The notes beneath the pieces are model-generated. The model did not search any database. It was not told where the DNA came from and saw nothing but the letters and a program-made list of their open reading frames with translations. Positions 63,291 through 64,000 of a DNA stretch of 64,000 nt are shown here, one piece after another. Each line of letters begins with the position of its first letter. Within the stretch, counting starts at the first letter, position 1. Where the stretch lies: positions 2,480,001-2,544,000 of the forward strand of contig OZ242030.1 in assembly GCA_965205055.1 (NCBI GenBank), given 5' to 3'. The position numbers were made by a program, and so were the translations under genes. This stretch comes from CBDBBY01 sp965205055 (GTDB lineage: Bacteria; Pseudomonadota; Alphaproteobacteria; Rhodobacterales; Rhodobacteraceae).

Positions 63291-64000
63291 ATGACCGAAG
63301 AACTCAGTCGCACATCTGCCCTGGCCGGCCGCCACGCCGCGCTGGGCTCCGGACTGGAGGATTGGAACGGTATGGGAACCGCCTGGACCTATGACACCGA
63401 TCCCAACGACGAGCATGATGCCGTGCGCGAACGGGCGGGCATGTTCGATATGTCGCCTTTGAAAAAAGTATTTGTCCGCGGGCCCGACGCGCAGGCCGTT
63501 CTTGATCATCTGACGACGCGGGACATGTCCAAGATTGTGCCCGGCAAATCTGCCTATCTTTGCGTGCTCACGGAGCGGGGCGGGATCGCCGACGACGCGA
63601 TCGTGTCTTGCAACGGTAGCGGCGAATGGATGATCGTGCACGGGTCGGGCGATACGATGGCGCTCTTGGAAGCTTCGGCCGACGGGCGCGACGCGACGCT
63701 GGAATTTGCCGACGATCTGCACGATCTGTCCGTGCAAGGCCCAGGCGCCTTGGACATTCTGAACGGTCATTGCGACATCGATCTTGCTGCACTGGCATAT
63801 TTCGAGCACGCCCCTGCATCGCTCTTCGGCCACGCCTGCCGGATCTCGCGCACAGGATACTCCGGCGAGCGCGGATACGAGATATTCGCAGACGGGCCGG
63901 TCGTCACCGACATCTGGGACAAGCTGGTCGACGCCCGAGTGATGCCTTGCTCCTTCACAGCGCTGGACAAGGTGCGGATTGAAGCGGGACTCCTGTTCTA
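63291..64000 (+). CDS. GcvT-family (aminomethyltransferase/demethylase-like) protein, 3' truncated by window
   Basis: The first 236 residues of a GcvT-fold protein that runs off the window. Typical segments are RERAGMFDMSPLKKVFVRGP near residue 45, DHLTTRDMS near 75, the TERGGIADDAIV folate-site region near 95 and SRTGYSGERGYEIF near 180. GcvT-like proteins pass one-carbon groups to tetrahydrofolate (glycine cleavage, dimethylglycine, sarcosine or DMSP demethylation). GAGGAAC lies just upstream of the ATG. Coupled to the MttB-family gene, a tetrahydrofolate-linked demethylation route is likely; the exact substrate is unknown. Confidence 0.87.
   Translation, partial: MTEELSRTSALAGRHAALGSGLEDWNGMGTAWTYDTDPNDEHDAVRERAGMFDMSPLKKVFVRGPDAQAVLDHLTTRDMSKIVPGKSAYLCVLTERGGIADDAIVSCNGSGEWMIVHGSGDTMALLEASADGRDATLEFADDLHDLSVQGPGALDILNGHCDIDLAALAYFEHAPASLFGHACRISRTGYSGERGYEIFADGPVVTDIWDKLVDARVMPCSFTALDKVRIEAGLLF

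Overview
The window looks like chromosome of a G+C-rich alphaproteobacterium, probably marine or host-associated. This is inferred from alphaproteobacterial-style gene sets (GlcDEF, MaeB with a fused phosphotransacetylase domain, CIRCE-controlled groESL, the DUF4212/sodium-solute symporter pair, a FrcABC-like fructose locus) and from many genes for methylated amines and sulfated osmolytes: trimethylamine monooxygenase, choline sulfatase, a carnitine-type degradation operon and an MttB-family methyltransferase. No rRNA, tRNA or CRISPR array was seen.

Layout. 1-8.8 kb: 3' end of a succinate-semialdehyde dehydrogenase gene, a fused nucleotidyltransferase/HEPN gene, an Hsp20 gene, glcDEF on the minus strand, a Rid-family gene and tmm. 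8.8-16.0 kb: a transposon graveyard. A remnant of an IS1634-type transposase is followed by an ISKra4-type element (9-bp target duplication CCTCAAAGC). Its transposase gene is split by an IS21-type element (5-bp duplication CTCGA), which itself carries an IS110-type recombinase gene, large palindromes and a three-copy stem-loop repeat. A second, decayed ISKra4 end abuts the nest. 16.3-21.9 kb: an Abi-like HEPN gene, maeB and groESL with a perfect CIRCE. 22-27.5 kb: a tripartite tricarboxylate transporter operon (tctCBA) ending in AtuA-like and DUF4387 genes. 27.8-30.4 kb: the DUF4212/symporter pair and a small membrane protein. 31-37.5 kb: an inositol-dehydrogenase-like gene, two tandemly duplicated secreted alpha/beta hydrolases (the second has lost its ATG) and a crotonase.

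38-46.3 kb is one long plus-strand sugar operon: binding protein, GH32 fructosidase, class II aldolase, PfkB kinase, FrcK-like kinase, ROK regulator, ABC ATPase and permease. Together they would import a fructose-containing sugar, cleave it, phosphorylate it and split it. 46.3-50.7 kb is a more A+T-rich defence/toxin patch. It holds an XRE-ImmA/IrrE gene whose DUF4411 PIN-type toxin partner has become a pseudogene, then an intact two-gene DUF262 plus HEPN nuclease unit, the best candidate here for a poorly described immune system.

51.5-57.6 kb is a tightly overlapping catabolic operon (Rieske oxygenase, betC, SDR, BKACE, SDR, carnitine-dehydrogenase-like) that fits conversion of choline sulfate, carnitine and betaine. 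An orphan AbiEi-like antitoxin gene, a methyltransferase, a periplasmic amidohydrolase, an MttB-family methyltransferase without pyrrolysine and the start of a GcvT-family gene close the window.

All functions are read from sequence motifs and family memory; no database search was run.
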